DNA of 64,000 nt from Pannonibacter sp. XCT-53. Its GTDB lineage: Bacteria > Pseudomonadota > Alphaproteobacteria > Rhizobiales > Stappiaceae. Both the position numbers and the translations under genes were made by a program. Positions 18,422 through 27,252 of the stretch are shown in pieces (position 1 is the first letter of the stretch; the number at the start of each line of letters is the position of its first letter). The notes under the pieces are model-generated. The model saw nothing but the letters and a program-made list of their open reading frames with translations. It did not search any database and was not told where the DNA came from. The stretch is from positions 2,604,001 to 2,668,000 of the forward strand of contig NZ_JAABLQ010000001.1 of assembly GCF_009915765.1 (NCBI RefSeq), given 5' to 3'.

Positions 18422-19072
18422 ATGAAAACTCCAAGCCTCTTTGACCTGCCCTTTGGGGACGCGCCGGATGCGACGGCGGAAGCGCGGATGGCGGGGCGGC
18501 TGGACGGGTTGCTTGCCGGGGTGGACGAGGCCGGGCGCGGGCCGTGGGCCGGGCCGGTGGTGACGGCAGCGGTGATCCTTGATTACACGCGCCTTCCCGA
18601 GGGGCTAAACGATTCCAAGAAGCTCACCGAGGCGAAGCGCGAGGCGCTGTTCGAGGAGATTTGCGCCCGGGCCCTTGTGAGCTTTGCCAGTGCGTCTGCC
18701 GCAACCATCGACCGGCTCAACATCCGGGCGGCCACGCTGGCCGCCATGCGGCGGTCCGTGCAGGGGCTGGCCTGGCGGCCGCGGCATGTGGTGGTCGACG
18801 GGCGCGATGTGCCGCCGGGGCTCGGGGTCGACGGGCAGGCCCTGATCAAGGGCGATTCCCGCTGTCTTGCCGTTGCAGCGGCCTCGATCGTCGCCAAGGT
18901 GATCCGGGACCGGATGATGGTCGCCGCCGAGGCTACCTATCCGGGCTATGGCTTTGCCATCCACAAGGGCTACGGGGTGCCGGCGCATGCGGCCGCGCTG
19001 CGGCAGCTTGGTCCCTGCCCCCTGCATCGCCGGTCGTTCAAGCCGATCGCAGCGCTCGGGGGCGGGGACTGA
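18422..19072 (+). CDS. rnhB: Ribonuclease HII
   Basis: RNase HII cleaves RNA in RNA-DNA hybrids and single ribonucleotides in DNA. The 216-residue protein begins with the catalytic motif GVDEAGRGPWAGPVV (Asp-Glu), followed by LNDSKKLTEAKRE, VVVDGRDVPPG (Asp) and AAASIVAKVIRDRMM, then the C-terminal GYGFAIHKGYGVPAH and RRSFKPIA. RNase HI (rnhA) is also in the window at 45976, so both types are present. It is convergent with the ATP synthase operon, with a shared hairpin between. Confidence 0.95.
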   Translation: MKTPSLFDLPFGDAPDATAEARMAGRLDGLLAGVDEAGRGPWAGPVVTAAVILDYTRLPEGLNDSKKLTEAKREALFEEICARALVSFASASAATIDRLNIRAATLAAMRRSVQGLAWRPRHVVVDGRDVPPGLGVDGQALIKGDSRCLAVAAASIVAKVIRDRMMVAAEATYPGYGFAIHKGYGVPAHAAALRQLGPCPLHRRSFKPIAALGGGD

Positions 19073-19159
19073 CGGAACCGGTCCGGAAGCGGGGCGAGGG
19101 TCAGGTGCAGGTCGCCGACCGGGAAAGCCGACCGGGCTGCGGGCCGGACGCCGGACAGC

Positions 19160-19187
19160 AAAAAGGCGGCCCCAGGGACCGCCTTTT
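19160..19187 (-). terminator. Intrinsic terminator of the F0 ATP synthase operon
   Basis: On the minus strand GGCGGTCCC pairs with GGGGCCGCC (one G-U pair) and is followed by TTTTT, 25 bases after the atpF stop. On the plus strand the same hairpin is followed by TTTT, so it may also end rnhB transcripts. Confidence 0.8.
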
Positions 19188-19211
19188 CAAAAGTCTCGGC
19201 ACGTTCGGATC

Positions 19212-19694
19212 TCAGTTGAGACCGGCCTTCACCTGCTCGATGCCCTTGACGACCAGCGTGTCGGCAACCTTGTCCGTCACATTGGCCTTCAGCAGCTTCT
19301 CGGCGGCGGAGACGGCCAGATCGGCGGCCTTGGCCTTGACCTCGGCAATCGCCTGGCTCTCGGCCTGGGCAATCTTCTCCTCGGCCAGCTTGCTGCGGCG
19401 GGCAATCATCTCTTCCAGCGCGCGGGTGGTTTCCGCGGTCAGCTGTTCGGCTTCGGCACGGGCCTCGGCAACGATGGCCTCGGCTTCGGCCTCGGCTTCA
19501 TGCCGGCGACGCTGGTAGTCAGACAGGAGCGCCTGCGCCTCGTCGCGCAGACGACGGGCGTCCTCGAGCTCGCGACGGATGTTGTCCGCCCGCTTGTCGA
19601 GGGCTCCCAGCACCATCTTGTGAACCCCGAGCTTGCCCAGAAGGGCGAAGAACAGGAAGAGGGCAACAAGGGCCCAGAAGGATGAGTCCATCAT
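19212..19694 (-). CDS. atpF: F0F1 ATP synthase subunit B
   Basis: Subunit b of the peripheral stalk, 160 residues. One N-terminal transmembrane helix (FWALVALFLFFALLG) is followed by a long charged coiled coil rich in Ala, Glu and Arg (RRRHEAEAEAEAIVAEARAE). It connects F0 to F1 at the membrane. The first of two adjacent ATG codons, at 19694, is preceded by GAGGAG. It is the last gene of atpI-atpB-atpE-B'-B, the usual alphaproteobacterial split in which F1 genes lie elsewhere. Confidence 0.94.
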   Translation of the reverse strand: MMDSSFWALVALFLFFALLGKLGVHKMVLGALDKRADNIRRELEDARRLRDEAQALLSDYQRRRHEAEAEAEAIVAEARAEAEQLTAETTRALEEMIARRSKLAEEKIAQAESQAIAEVKAKAADLAVSAAEKLLKANVTDKVADTLVVKGIEQVKAGLN

Positions 19695-19707
19695 GGTCCG
19701 GTGCTCC

Positions 19708-20262
19708 TCAGTTCATCGCGGTCTTGACGGCCTGGTCGACATCGGCACGCGACGGCGTGACACCGATCAGGGTCTCGACCAGCACGGCGGACGTCTCGCT
19801 GGCGATTTCACCCACCTGCGACAGCGCCTGGGCCTTGATCTGGCCAATACGGGCTTCGGCTTCTTCCAGCTTGGCGGCAATCCCCTGCTCGGCCGTGTCA
19901 CGGCGTGCAGCGGTCTCGGCCTTGAGCTTGTCACGGGTCTCGCCGGCGATGGTGCGCGCACGGGCCCGTGCGTCGGTCAGCGCCTTCTGATAGTCCGCGC
20001 TGGCCTCGTCGGATTCCCGCTTGAGGCGTTCGGCTTCGGCGAGGTCGCCTGCGATCCGGTCCCGACGATCCTCAAGGATGCCGGCAATCCGGGGCACAGC
20101 AACGTTCTTCATGATCCAGTAGAAGACGATGAAGCTGATTGCCAGCCAGAAGAGCTGCGAGACGAAGTGGGTCGGATCGAACGGCGGAAAAGCCGCGCTG
20201 TGCGCCGCGGCGTGGGCATCCACAACCTGCTGACCCGGGATTGGTTCGGCTTGACCTGCCAT
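19708..20262 (-). CDS. atpF2: F0F1 ATP synthase subunit B'
   Basis: The diverged second b subunit (b') typical of photosynthetic bacteria and alphaproteobacteria. The 184 residues comprise an N-terminal Ala/His/Pro-rich extension, one transmembrane helix (VSQLFWLAISFIVFYWIM) and a coiled coil (KLEEAEARIGQIKAQAL). A GTG at 20274 extends the frame, but ATG 20262 has GGAGG five bases upstream and is chosen. It likely forms a b/b' heterodimer stalk with the product of the next gene, 13 bases downstream. Confidence 0.94.
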   Translation of the reverse strand: MAGQAEPIPGQQVVDAHAAAHSAAFPPFDPTHFVSQLFWLAISFIVFYWIMKNVAVPRIAGILEDRRDRIAGDLAEAERLKRESDEASADYQKALTDARARARTIAGETRDKLKAETAARRDTAEQGIAAKLEEAEARIGQIKAQALSQVGEIASETSAVLVETLIGVTPSRADVDQAVKTAMN

Positions 20263-20343
20263 TATCGCCTCCACGTATCGAAGCGGCGGCGCACGGGCGC
20301 CGCCGTCGATCTATTCTGTTTCCAATTCGCCGGTATCGGCGGA

Positions 20344-20571
20344 TCAGACTGCGAACAGGAGCAGCAGGGCGATCAGCAGCGAGAAGATGCCCAGAGCTTC
20401 GGTCACGGCGAAGCCGAACACCAGACGGCCGAACTGGCCATCAGCGGCGGACGGGTTGCGCAGTGCGCCCGACAGGTAGTTCGAGAAGATGTTGCCGAGA
20501 GCGAGGGCCACGAGGCCCATGCCCAGAGCTGCGATACCAGCGCCAATGAACTTTGCGGCTTCTGCTTCCAT
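20344..20571 (-). CDS. atpE: F0F1 ATP synthase subunit C
   Basis: The 75-residue c-ring proteolipid. Two transmembrane helices flank the polar loop GALRNPSAA. The proton-binding Glu lies in the second helix ([13 protein letters not shown]), with [17 protein letters not shown] as the Gly-rich first helix. GGAG lies upstream of the ATG. Its position between atpB and B' is standard. Confidence 0.96.
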   Translation of the reverse strand: MEAEAAKFIGAGIAALGMGLVALALGNIFSNYLSGALRNPSAADGQFGRLVFGFAVTEALGIFSLLIALLLLFAV

Positions 20572-20638
20572 GACAAGTACTCCTAGTTGACGGTTGTCAG
20601 CTTGTTCAGGCGGCCAAGGGCCACGTGATCGGGTAGGC

Positions 20639-21388
20639 TTAGTGGGACGGATGGAGGGCGTCGTTCAGGTACATGCAGGTCAGCAGCGTGAACACATACG
20701 CCTGCAGGAACGAGACGAGGAACTCCAGGGCCGTCAACGCCACCGTCATTCCGAGCGGAAGGACGGCACCAAAGACACCTGCCGTCCCCGCAGCACTGAG
20801 CGTGACCACGAACCCGGCAAAGACCTTCAGGGTGATGTGACCAGCCAGCATGTTCGCGAAGAGACGAACGGAGAGGCTGATCGGGCGAGACAGGAAAGAG
20901 ATGACTTCGATCGGCGCCACGATCGGCACCAGGATCTTCGGCACGCCAGCCGGCACGAACAGATGCAGGAAATGCATCCCGTGCTTGGCGAAGCCGTAGA
21001 TCGTCACGGTGAGGATGACCAGCATCGCCAGCGCGAAGGTGACGATGATCTGGCTGGTGACCGTGAAGAAATAGGGGAACATGCCGAGCAGGTTGGCGAT
21101 CAGCACGAACATGAACAGGGTGAAGACGAGCGGGAAGAAGCGCATGCCCTCGTTGCCGGCACCCTGCCGCAACATTCCGGCCACGAACTCGTAACTGAGC
21201 TCCGCCATCGACTGCCAGCGCGCCGGAACGAGGCCGCGGCTGGAGGAGGAGAAGATCAGGAACGCGGAGGCCGCGAGAACCGTCACTATCATGAACAGCG
21301 ACGCGTTGGTGAAGGACAGATCGATGCCGCCGACTTCGAGCGGGACGAGCGTCTTGATGTGGAACTGACTGATCGGATCGTTCGCCAC
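20639..21388 (-). CDS. atpB: F0F1 ATP synthase subunit A
   Basis: The 249-residue proton-channel subunit. The essential Arg is visible in [14 protein letters not shown], facing the c-ring Glu. Other conserved segments are [15 protein letters not shown] and the C-terminal [20 protein letters not shown]. Five to six membrane segments are predicted. It follows atpI after 78 bases and precedes atpE. Confidence 0.96.
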   Translation of the reverse strand: MANDPISQFHIKTLVPLEVGGIDLSFTNASLFMIVTVLAASAFLIFSSSSRGLVPARWQSMAELSYEFVAGMLRQGAGNEGMRFFPLVFTLFMFVLIANLLGMFPYFFTVTSQIIVTFALAMLVILTVTIYGFAKHGMHFLHLFVPAGVPKILVPIVAPIEVISFLSRPISLSVRLFANMLAGHITLKVFAGFVVTLSAAGTAGVFGAVLPLGMTVALTALEFLVSFLQAYVFTLLTCMYLNDALHPSH

Positions 21389-21466
21389 CGGTCTACCTTC
21401 GTCGTTAATCGTTCACGTGCGCAGTCTTGCGCGGGCTCTTAGTCTTCGCGCAGGGAACGCGTCAAG

Positions 21467-21889
21467 TCACTTGTCGCCGGAATCCCTGTCAGCACCCCGG
21501 CTTTCGACCTTTTTCTGCGCCGCTTCGCGGCTGTAGGGCTGCCCCTGCTCGGCGACCTGACCGGTCGCGCGCAGAACATTCAGCACGCCAGCAGCAAAGC
21601 CCAGGAGAAGGAAGACAATCAGCCCGAATGGCGATGTCCCCACCCAGTGGTCCAGCAGCCACCCCATCATCCCGCCGGCGGCGATGCCGGCCATGAACTC
21701 CGACGAGAGCTTCATGGCCTGCGCCATTCCGGCAGTCGATCCGCTCGCCTGCTTCGCCGCGACCTTTTCGTCGGCGCGGCGTCGTTCGTCGAGCAGTCGG
21801 GTCAGCTTGTCCCGTCGCGCAGACAGGTCAGCTTCCGAAGGGGTCCCTCCGGCGCCATCGTCCCCACCCTGTTGTGACGTCTGGTTCAT
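21467..21889 (-). CDS. atpI: AtpI / F0F1 ATP synthase assembly protein
   Basis: The 140-residue first gene of the F0 operon. A charged N-terminal region precedes two membrane helices, with the AtpI-type segment SSEFMAGIAAGGMMGWLLDHWVG and GLIVFLLLGFAAGVLNV. AtpI helps assemble the c-ring and may act in Mg2+ supply. A good sigma70-type promoter lies just upstream. Confidence 0.9.
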   Translation of the reverse strand: MNQTSQQGGDDGAGGTPSEADLSARRDKLTRLLDERRRADEKVAAKQASGSTAGMAQAMKLSSEFMAGIAAGGMMGWLLDHWVGTSPFGLIVFLLLGFAAGVLNVLRATGQVAEQGQPYSREAAQKKVESRGADRDSGDK

Positions 21890-21946
21890 GTCGCCCTACA
21901 TCCAACAAGGGTTTCGCGGCTCCCGAGACCCCCTTAAGCCGCGCGC

Positions 21947-21975
21947 ACAATAGTCGGCACCCGCCGGACTGTCAA
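21947..21975 (-). promoter_or_regulatory. Sigma70-type promoter of the atp F0 operon
   Basis: On the minus strand TTGACA is followed after exactly 17 bases by TATTGT, about 60 bases before the atpI ATG. This is the strongest housekeeping-type promoter match noticed in the window. Confidence 0.75.
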
Positions 21976-22092
21976 GGACGAGCGAAGTTTGCGTAACCGC
22001 ATGAATTCTAAATGGATTTAGCCTTTGTGACACACAGATGCACGAAGTGTCGCGGGGGCAGCGGGCAGAGTTTCGGCCCTGCCAAGTCCGTA

Positions 22093-25000
22093 TTATCCCG
22101 CATCGCGGAATCGCTCGGCTGTCTCGAGGTCGACGGAGACCAGCTGGGACACCCCGCGTTCGGCCATGGTGACGCCGAACAGGCGGTTCATCCGTGCCAT
22201 GGTGATCGGATTGTGGGTGATGACGACAAAGCGCGTCTCGGTGCGCCGGGCCATCTCCTCGAGCAGGTCGCAGTAGCGCTCCACGTTGGCGTCATCGAGG
22301 GGCGCGTCGACCTCGTCGAGCACGCAGATCGGCGCCGGATTGGTGAGAAACACGGCAAAGATCAGCGCCATGGCCGTCAGCGCCTGCTCGCCGCCGGAGA
22401 GAAGCGTCATCGTCTGGGGCTTCTTGCCCGGGGGGCGGGCGACGATCTCGAGGCCGGCCTCGAGCGGATCGTCGCTGTCGACGAGCTGCAGCTCGGCCGT
22501 GCCGCCGCCGAAGAGATGGGTGAACAGGCGCTGGAAATGGCCGTTCACGATCTCGAACGAGGCGAGCAGGCGTTCGCGGGCCTCGCGGTTGATGTTGGAA
22601 ATTCCGGTGCGCAGGCGCTTGATCGCCTCGATAAGGTCATCCCGCTCGCCGGCGAGCGTGTTGCGCTGGCTGTCGATGTCGGCCAGCTCGTCCTCCGCGC
22701 GCAAATTGACGCCGCCGAGGCGCTCGCGTTCGGCCTTCAGCCGGTCGAGCTTGCGCTCCAGGGCCTCAAGGTCGGGCAGAGGCGCCCCGTCGGCAAGGCC
22801 GGCGAGCTCGGGGAGCTGCTCGAGCGGGGCACCCAGCGCGTCGTCGATGCGCTGGATGACTTCCTGGACGCGCTGCCGCGCGGCCTCCAGCCGCTCCTCG
22901 GCGCGGATGCCGGCCTCGCGCGCCCGCGCCAGCTGCTCCAGCGCCTCGCGCGCCTGGCGGTCCACCTCGGACTGGGCCGATTCGGCGCGCACCAGCTCGT
23001 CGTCGGCCGCCCGACGTGCCTCTTCCGCCTTGCCGAGCGCGGTCAGCACCTCGCGCCGACGCATCTCGATGTCCTCGGGCGCCTCGATCAGCTCCTGACG
23101 CTCGTCCTCCGCCTCGACCTGACGCTGGCGCAGGACCTCGATCTGGCTGGCCGCGTTGCGGGCCCTGCCCTTCCAGCTCTCCATCTCGCGGGCGATCGCC
23201 TCCAGACGGCGATCGCGCAACTGGCGTTCGCGGGCGAGCCCGTCGGCCAGCACGCGCGCCTCCGACAGGGCGGCCCGGGCCTCCGCGATCTCGCCCTGCA
23301 GCTGGCGGATGGTCCCGGCGTGTTCGTCGGCCTCGGGCAGCTGTTCCAGCCGCTCGACCGCCTCGGCCAGACGCTCGCGTGCTTCCTCGGCCTCCTCGGC
23401 CAGACGCCGGGCGAGATCCTCCGCGCCCTGGAGACGCAGGGCGAGCTGCGACACGGCCCGTTCCGCCGCCAGAAGCGCCTCACGGGCCTCGGCGGCTGCC
23501 CTCTGGCGGTCACGCAGGCGCTGGCGAGCCTCCTGCTCGGCGTCACCGGCCAGGCGCACCTGCCGGCCGGAGGCCTCGAGCCGGTCACGCGCCTCGGCAA
23601 GGGCCGTCCGGGCCGTGCGGATCTCCTCGCCGAGCGCGGCGAGACGGTTCTTCTGCGCAAGCCGCTGGGCGGCCGGCGTCGGGGCATCGGCTGCGACCAC
23701 CAGACCGTCCCAGCGCCAGAGATGCCCCTCTCGCGAGACGAGCCGCTGACCAGGCTTCAGGCTGGCGGCCAGCGCCGCCCCGCGCGCCGCCGGAACCAGT
23801 CCGATCTGGGCGAGACGGCGGGCAAGCGCCGGCGGCGCCTGGACGTGACGGGCGAGCGGTTCGACCCCGTCCGGCAGGACGGGATCTGCGGCCGCAGGCG
23901 CGACCCCGGCCCAGCGCACGGGCGCGGCCGGATCAAGCGAGGCCTCGAGGTCATCGCCCAGCGCCGCGCCGAGCGCGGTCTCGAAGCCGGGCTCTGCCGC
24001 CAGTGCGTCCACGACGGGCGCGAAGGTGCCGGCGACGGTGGCCAGCACGCTTTCGAGCGTGCGGGCCTCGGTCTCGAGACGCGAGACGAGCCGCTCGGCC
24101 TCGGCCAGCGGCGTGCGGGCAGCCTGCTCCGCCTCGCGGGCCATGCGGGTGCGGGTCTCGGCCGCTTCCACGGTCTCTTCGGCGGCGAGCACGGCCGCCT
24201 CGGCCTCCTCCAGCCTGTCGGCGCAGTCGGCGACGCCGTCGGCGGCGTCCATCTCGGCGCGCAGGGCCGACCGGACCCGGGCAGCGTCGGCGGCCTGCGA
24301 GGCGAGCCGGTCGGCCCGCTGGCGCGCTTCGTCAACGGCGCGGGCAAACTGCTGCCGCTGCGCGGCCACCTCGGCAGCGGCCCGGTTGGCGACCGAGAGG
24401 CGGTCTTCCAGCCGCTCGAGCGTCTCGCTGGCCGCAGCCACCCGCTCCCCGGCCATCTCGGCCCGCTCGGCCGCGGTCTCGTTGTCCTCGACCAGCTCGG
24501 CGCGTTCCTCCGCCAGCCGCTCGAGCACCTCGGCATTCTCGCTGACGAGCTGCTCCTCGCGGGCGATGTCGCCGGCGAGCTGGACGAGGCGACGGTCGAG
24601 GTCGACCAGCTTCTCGCGCACGCGCCGGTCCTCGGCGTCCAGCTCGTTGCGGGCGATGACCAGCCGCTGCAGCGCCGCTCCGGCGCGGGCGGCGGCGTCG
24701 CGGATCTCCGGCAAGCGATGCGCGGCGACAGCCTGGGTCCTGGCCGCTTCGCCCTGGGCTTCCGCGGCGCGGATGACATCGGCGCGGCAGGCCGCATGCA
24801 GCCGGTCGGCCTCCTCCAGCGCCGAGCGGGCCTCGGTCAGACGCAGGAACAGGATGCCGGCCTCGGCAGCGCGGATCTCGGAGGACAGGTTGCGGTAGCG
24901 GGCGGCCTGGCGCGACTGGCGGCGCAGGTTCTCGATCTGGCTGTCGATCTGGACCAGCACGTCTTCCAGCCGCTCGAGGTTCTGCTCGGCCGCGCGCAGC

Positions 25001-25548
25001 CGGATCTCGGCCTCGTGCCGACGGCTGTGCAGGCCGGAAATGCCGGCGGCCTCCTCGAGGATCTGGCGGCGGGACGTCGGCTTGGCGGAGATGAGCTCGC
25101 CGATCTGCCCCTGCCGCACCATGGCCGGCGAGCGGGCGCCGGTGGAGGCATCGGCAAACAGCAGCTGCACGTCACGGGCCCGCACGTCCCGGGAATTGAT
25201 GCGGTAGACCGAGCCGGCCTCCCGCTCGATGCGGCGACTGACCTCGAGCAGGTCGCTGTCGTTGAAGCCCGGCGGGGCGCGGCGGTCGGAATTGTCGAGG
25301 GTGAGGATCACCTCGGCCGTGTTGCGGGCCGGACGGTTGAGCGATCCGGAGAAGATGACGTCGTCCATGCCGGACGCACGCATGTTCTTGTAGGAGTTCT
25401 CGCCCATGACCCAGCGCAGGGCCTCGACGAGATTGGACTTGCCGCAGCCGTTGGGGCCGACCACGCCGGTGAGCCCGTCGCCGATGACGAATTCCATCGG
25501 CTCGACAAAGGACTTGAAGCCGACAACGCGCAGCTTGTTGAACTTCAC
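22093..25548 (-). CDS. smc: Chromosome segregation protein SMC
   Basis: SMC is the ATPase of bacterial condensin. The 1151-residue protein has the Walker A motif GPNGCGKSNLVEALRW near residue 35, an R-loop/Q-loop region (NSYKNMRASGMDDVIF), a long coiled coil, and a hinge at about 500-650 (FAPVVDALAAEPGFETAL and following). A second coiled coil leads to the C-terminal head with signature LLSGGEQALTAMAL and Walker B CVLDEVDAPLDD. The coiled coil is extremely rich in Arg, Glu and Ala. It starts with MKFNKLRVVGFKSF, typical of the family. The DsbA-like gene is 159 bases upstream on the same strand; scpA/scpB are not in the window. Confidence 0.97.
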   Translation of the reverse strand: MKFNKLRVVGFKSFVEPMEFVIGDGLTGVVGPNGCGKSNLVEALRWVMGENSYKNMRASGMDDVIFSGSLNRPARNTAEVILTLDNSDRRAPPGFNDSDLLEVSRRIEREAGSVYRINSRDVRARDVQLLFADASTGARSPAMVRQGQIGELISAKPTSRRQILEEAAGISGLHSRRHEAEIRLRAAEQNLERLEDVLVQIDSQIENLRRQSRQAARYRNLSSEIRAAEAGILFLRLTEARSALEEADRLHAACRADVIRAAEAQGEAARTQAVAAHRLPEIRDAAARAGAALQRLVIARNELDAEDRRVREKLVDLDRRLVQLAGDIAREEQLVSENAEVLERLAEERAELVEDNETAAERAEMAGERVAAASETLERLEDRLSVANRAAAEVAAQRQQFARAVDEARQRADRLASQAADAARVRSALRAEMDAADGVADCADRLEEAEAAVLAAEETVEAAETRTRMAREAEQAARTPLAEAERLVSRLETEARTLESVLATVAGTFAPVVDALAAEPGFETALGAALGDDLEASLDPAAPVRWAGVAPAAADPVLPDGVEPLARHVQAPPALARRLAQIGLVPAARGAALAASLKPGQRLVSREGHLWRWDGLVVAADAPTPAAQRLAQKNRLAALGEEIRTARTALAEARDRLEASGRQVRLAGDAEQEARQRLRDRQRAAAEAREALLAAERAVSQLALRLQGAEDLARRLAEEAEEARERLAEAVERLEQLPEADEHAGTIRQLQGEIAEARAALSEARVLADGLARERQLRDRRLEAIAREMESWKGRARNAASQIEVLRQRQVEAEDERQELIEAPEDIEMRRREVLTALGKAEEARRAADDELVRAESAQSEVDRQAREALEQLARAREAGIRAEERLEAARQRVQEVIQRIDDALGAPLEQLPELAGLADGAPLPDLEALERKLDRLKAERERLGGVNLRAEDELADIDSQRNTLAGERDDLIEAIKRLRTGISNINREARERLLASFEIVNGHFQRLFTHLFGGGTAELQLVDSDDPLEAGLEIVARPPGKKPQTMTLLSGGEQALTAMALIFAVFLTNPAPICVLDEVDAPLDDANVERYCDLLEEMARRTETRFVVITHNPITMARMNRLFGVTMAERGVSQLVSVDLETAERFRDAG

Positions 25549-25676
25549 GGGCGGCCCTCCCGAAGCGGACGGCCGGCGGCGACTGCCGGGAGGTGGGCCG
25601 GAAGGTGGGCCGGAAACGGCCAGACGCGATGGATGAAGGCCCGAAGCGGACAGGTCGGGCCGGCATGCGCCGGCAT

Positions 25677-25698
25677 CCGGCGGGCCGCAGCCCGCCGG
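25677..25698 (-). terminator. Hairpin between dsbA-like gene and smc
   Basis: CCGGCGGGC-CGCA-GCCCGCCGG is a perfect 9-bp stem beginning nine bases after the stop of the DsbA-like gene. There is no U-tract. It may terminate or stabilise that mRNA ahead of smc. Nearby, GGTGGGCCGGAA is repeated twice in tandem. Confidence 0.45.
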
Positions 25699-25707
25699 CA
25701 GGTCAGG

Positions 25708-26349
25708 TCAGAGGTACTTGTCGATGATCTTCGACATTTCCTCAAAGCTGAGGGCCCCGCTTGCCTTTTCGCCGTTGATGAAGAAGGTCGGCGTGGAGTC
25801 CACCTTGAACTCGGCACCCGCCTTGTCGCGTACGGCGTTGACTCCGTCCAGCAGCGACTGGTTTGTCAAGCAGGCTTCAAAGGACTCCTGTGTGAATCCG
25901 AGCTGCTTGGAATAGTTCAGCATGGCATTGTAGGGGTCGTTGGTGAAGGCCCAAGCGCGCTGATCGGCGAAGAGGGCGTCGACGACGTCGAAGTATTTCT
26001 CGGCCGGAGCGCAGCGCGCCAGCATGAAGCCGGCAGCCGAGACGGGATCCAGCGGAAACTCGCGGAAGATGATGCGCACCTTGCCGGTGTCGACATACTG
26101 CTTCTTGATTTCGGGCAGCGTGTTCTTGTGGAAATTGGCGCAGTGGCCGCAGGTCATCGAGGCGTATTCGATGATGGTGACCGGCGCGTCTTCCTTGCCG
26201 ATCGACTTGTCGCCGAGGGGACCGGCTTCCATCAGCTTGGCGACGTCGAAGGTCTCGGCATGGGCGCCGAGCGGAAACGTCAGGGTCAGCATGGAGCCAA
26301 GGCCGAGGGCCATGGTGCTGGCCAGAAGGTGTCTGCGGGTCAAATTCAC
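25708..26349 (-). CDS. Periplasmic DsbA-family thiol oxidoreductase
   Basis: A 213-residue thioredoxin-fold protein with an N-terminal export signal that contains TRRHLL, so Tat or Sec export is possible, ending near AHAE. The redox motif is CGHC in EYASMTCGHCANFH, and the cis-Pro loop is VDSTPTFFING. Between them lies the helical insert of DsbA/DsbG-type proteins. It probably oxidises or isomerises cysteines in exported proteins. The gene lies between dciA and smc on the same strand, an arrangement I recall as common in Rhizobiales. Confidence 0.9.
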   Translation of the reverse strand: MNLTRRHLLASTMALGLGSMLTLTFPLGAHAETFDVAKLMEAGPLGDKSIGKEDAPVTIIEYASMTCGHCANFHKNTLPEIKKQYVDTGKVRIIFREFPLDPVSAAGFMLARCAPAEKYFDVVDALFADQRAWAFTNDPYNAMLNYSKQLGFTQESFEACLTNQSLLDGVNAVRDKAGAEFKVDSTPTFFINGEKASGALSFEEMSKIIDKYL

Positions 26350-26524
26350 GGGCGTGGTCCTGCCTTGCCAAGAAAAACGATGTGCGTTGCTGTGTGCCCG
26401 CTTGTCGCGGTGACGTCAACCGGACACGGGAATTGTGGCGGCAGTGGGAACGGCGGGGCTGCGGCATGGTTTCGCGCAAGGCCGTCCGGACCGGCAACGC
26501 AGGCCACGGGCAGCGCCCGGGTCG

Positions 26525-27043
26525 TTACGCCCTGCGGTTGCGCGCGATCACCTGCGAGCCCAGCTTTTCCAAGGCCTTGCGCAGACCTTCATGCTCGACG
26601 CCGGCCAGCTTGCGATCGAGTTCCGCCTGCTCGTCCCCCGTCAGGGGACGGATCTCCGGCCGCCGGCGGCGGACGGGAACGGTCACGGGCTTTTGAACGA
26701 TGCGGATGCGACCGATGGCTGCCCAGCCGAAATAGGCATTGATGCGGGCGATCACCTGCGGCAGCTCGTGGGTCAGCATGAGCGCGGTCGCCCCGTCCGT
26801 GTTGACCACGAGGGTGGCCGGCTCGGGCAAGGCTTCGCCGTCCCGCTCGACCGGGCGTGGCCACAACAGCCGCTCCGGCCGGACCCGCTCGCCATAGCGC
26901 TCGCCGACGATGTCGGGCCACGAGGCCACGAGATCCGCCGTGGCAAAACCCCGCTTGCGGAACGCGGGCTGCATGGCCTTGCCGATCAGATCCGCCAGCG
27001 GCCGCGAGGCACCTCCGGATGGACCCCGATTGTCCCAGTTCAT
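26525..27043 (-). CDS. dciA: DciA family protein (DUF721), replicative helicase loader
   Basis: The 172-residue protein has the DUF721/DciA N-terminal domain: PLADLIGKAMQPAFRKRGFATADLVASWPDIVGE, followed by an RPERLLWP and TLVVNTDGATALMLTHELPQVIARINAYFG segment. DciA loads DnaB helicase in bacteria lacking DnaC/DnaI. A basic RRRRPEIRP stretch and helical C-terminus complete it. The start at 27043 follows AAGGA and drops 13 unconserved residues. It is divergent from mutY. Confidence 0.88.
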   Translation of the reverse strand: MNWDNRGPSGGASRPLADLIGKAMQPAFRKRGFATADLVASWPDIVGERYGERVRPERLLWPRPVERDGEALPEPATLVVNTDGATALMLTHELPQVIARINAYFGWAAIGRIRIVQKPVTVPVRRRRPEIRPLTGDEQAELDRKLAGVEHEGLRKALEKLGSQVIARNRRA

Positions 27044-27252
27044 CTGTGCCGATCCTTGCCGCCGGCTGCAGGCCAAGAGCACCTGCCGTCGCGGGCGACA
27101 GGTGTCAGCGTCCGTTGCATTTTGGACAAAATCAAGACAGGCGTGTCCCGGGCGCCCGATCCACAGGCCGGCGCACGCTTATCCCCAGGCTGTCCCCCGC
27201 CGGCAAGCCGGAAAGGCTTGATTTCGCAGGGGCCAGCGCCACCCTAGCCGCC

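Noticed and set aside
22012-26742. A 1576-codon open frame antisense to smc
   Set aside because: It is a shadow frame created by GC-rich third positions of the SMC coiled-coil repeats; the opposite strand has unmistakable Walker A, signature and Walker B motifs, while this frame shows no domain.
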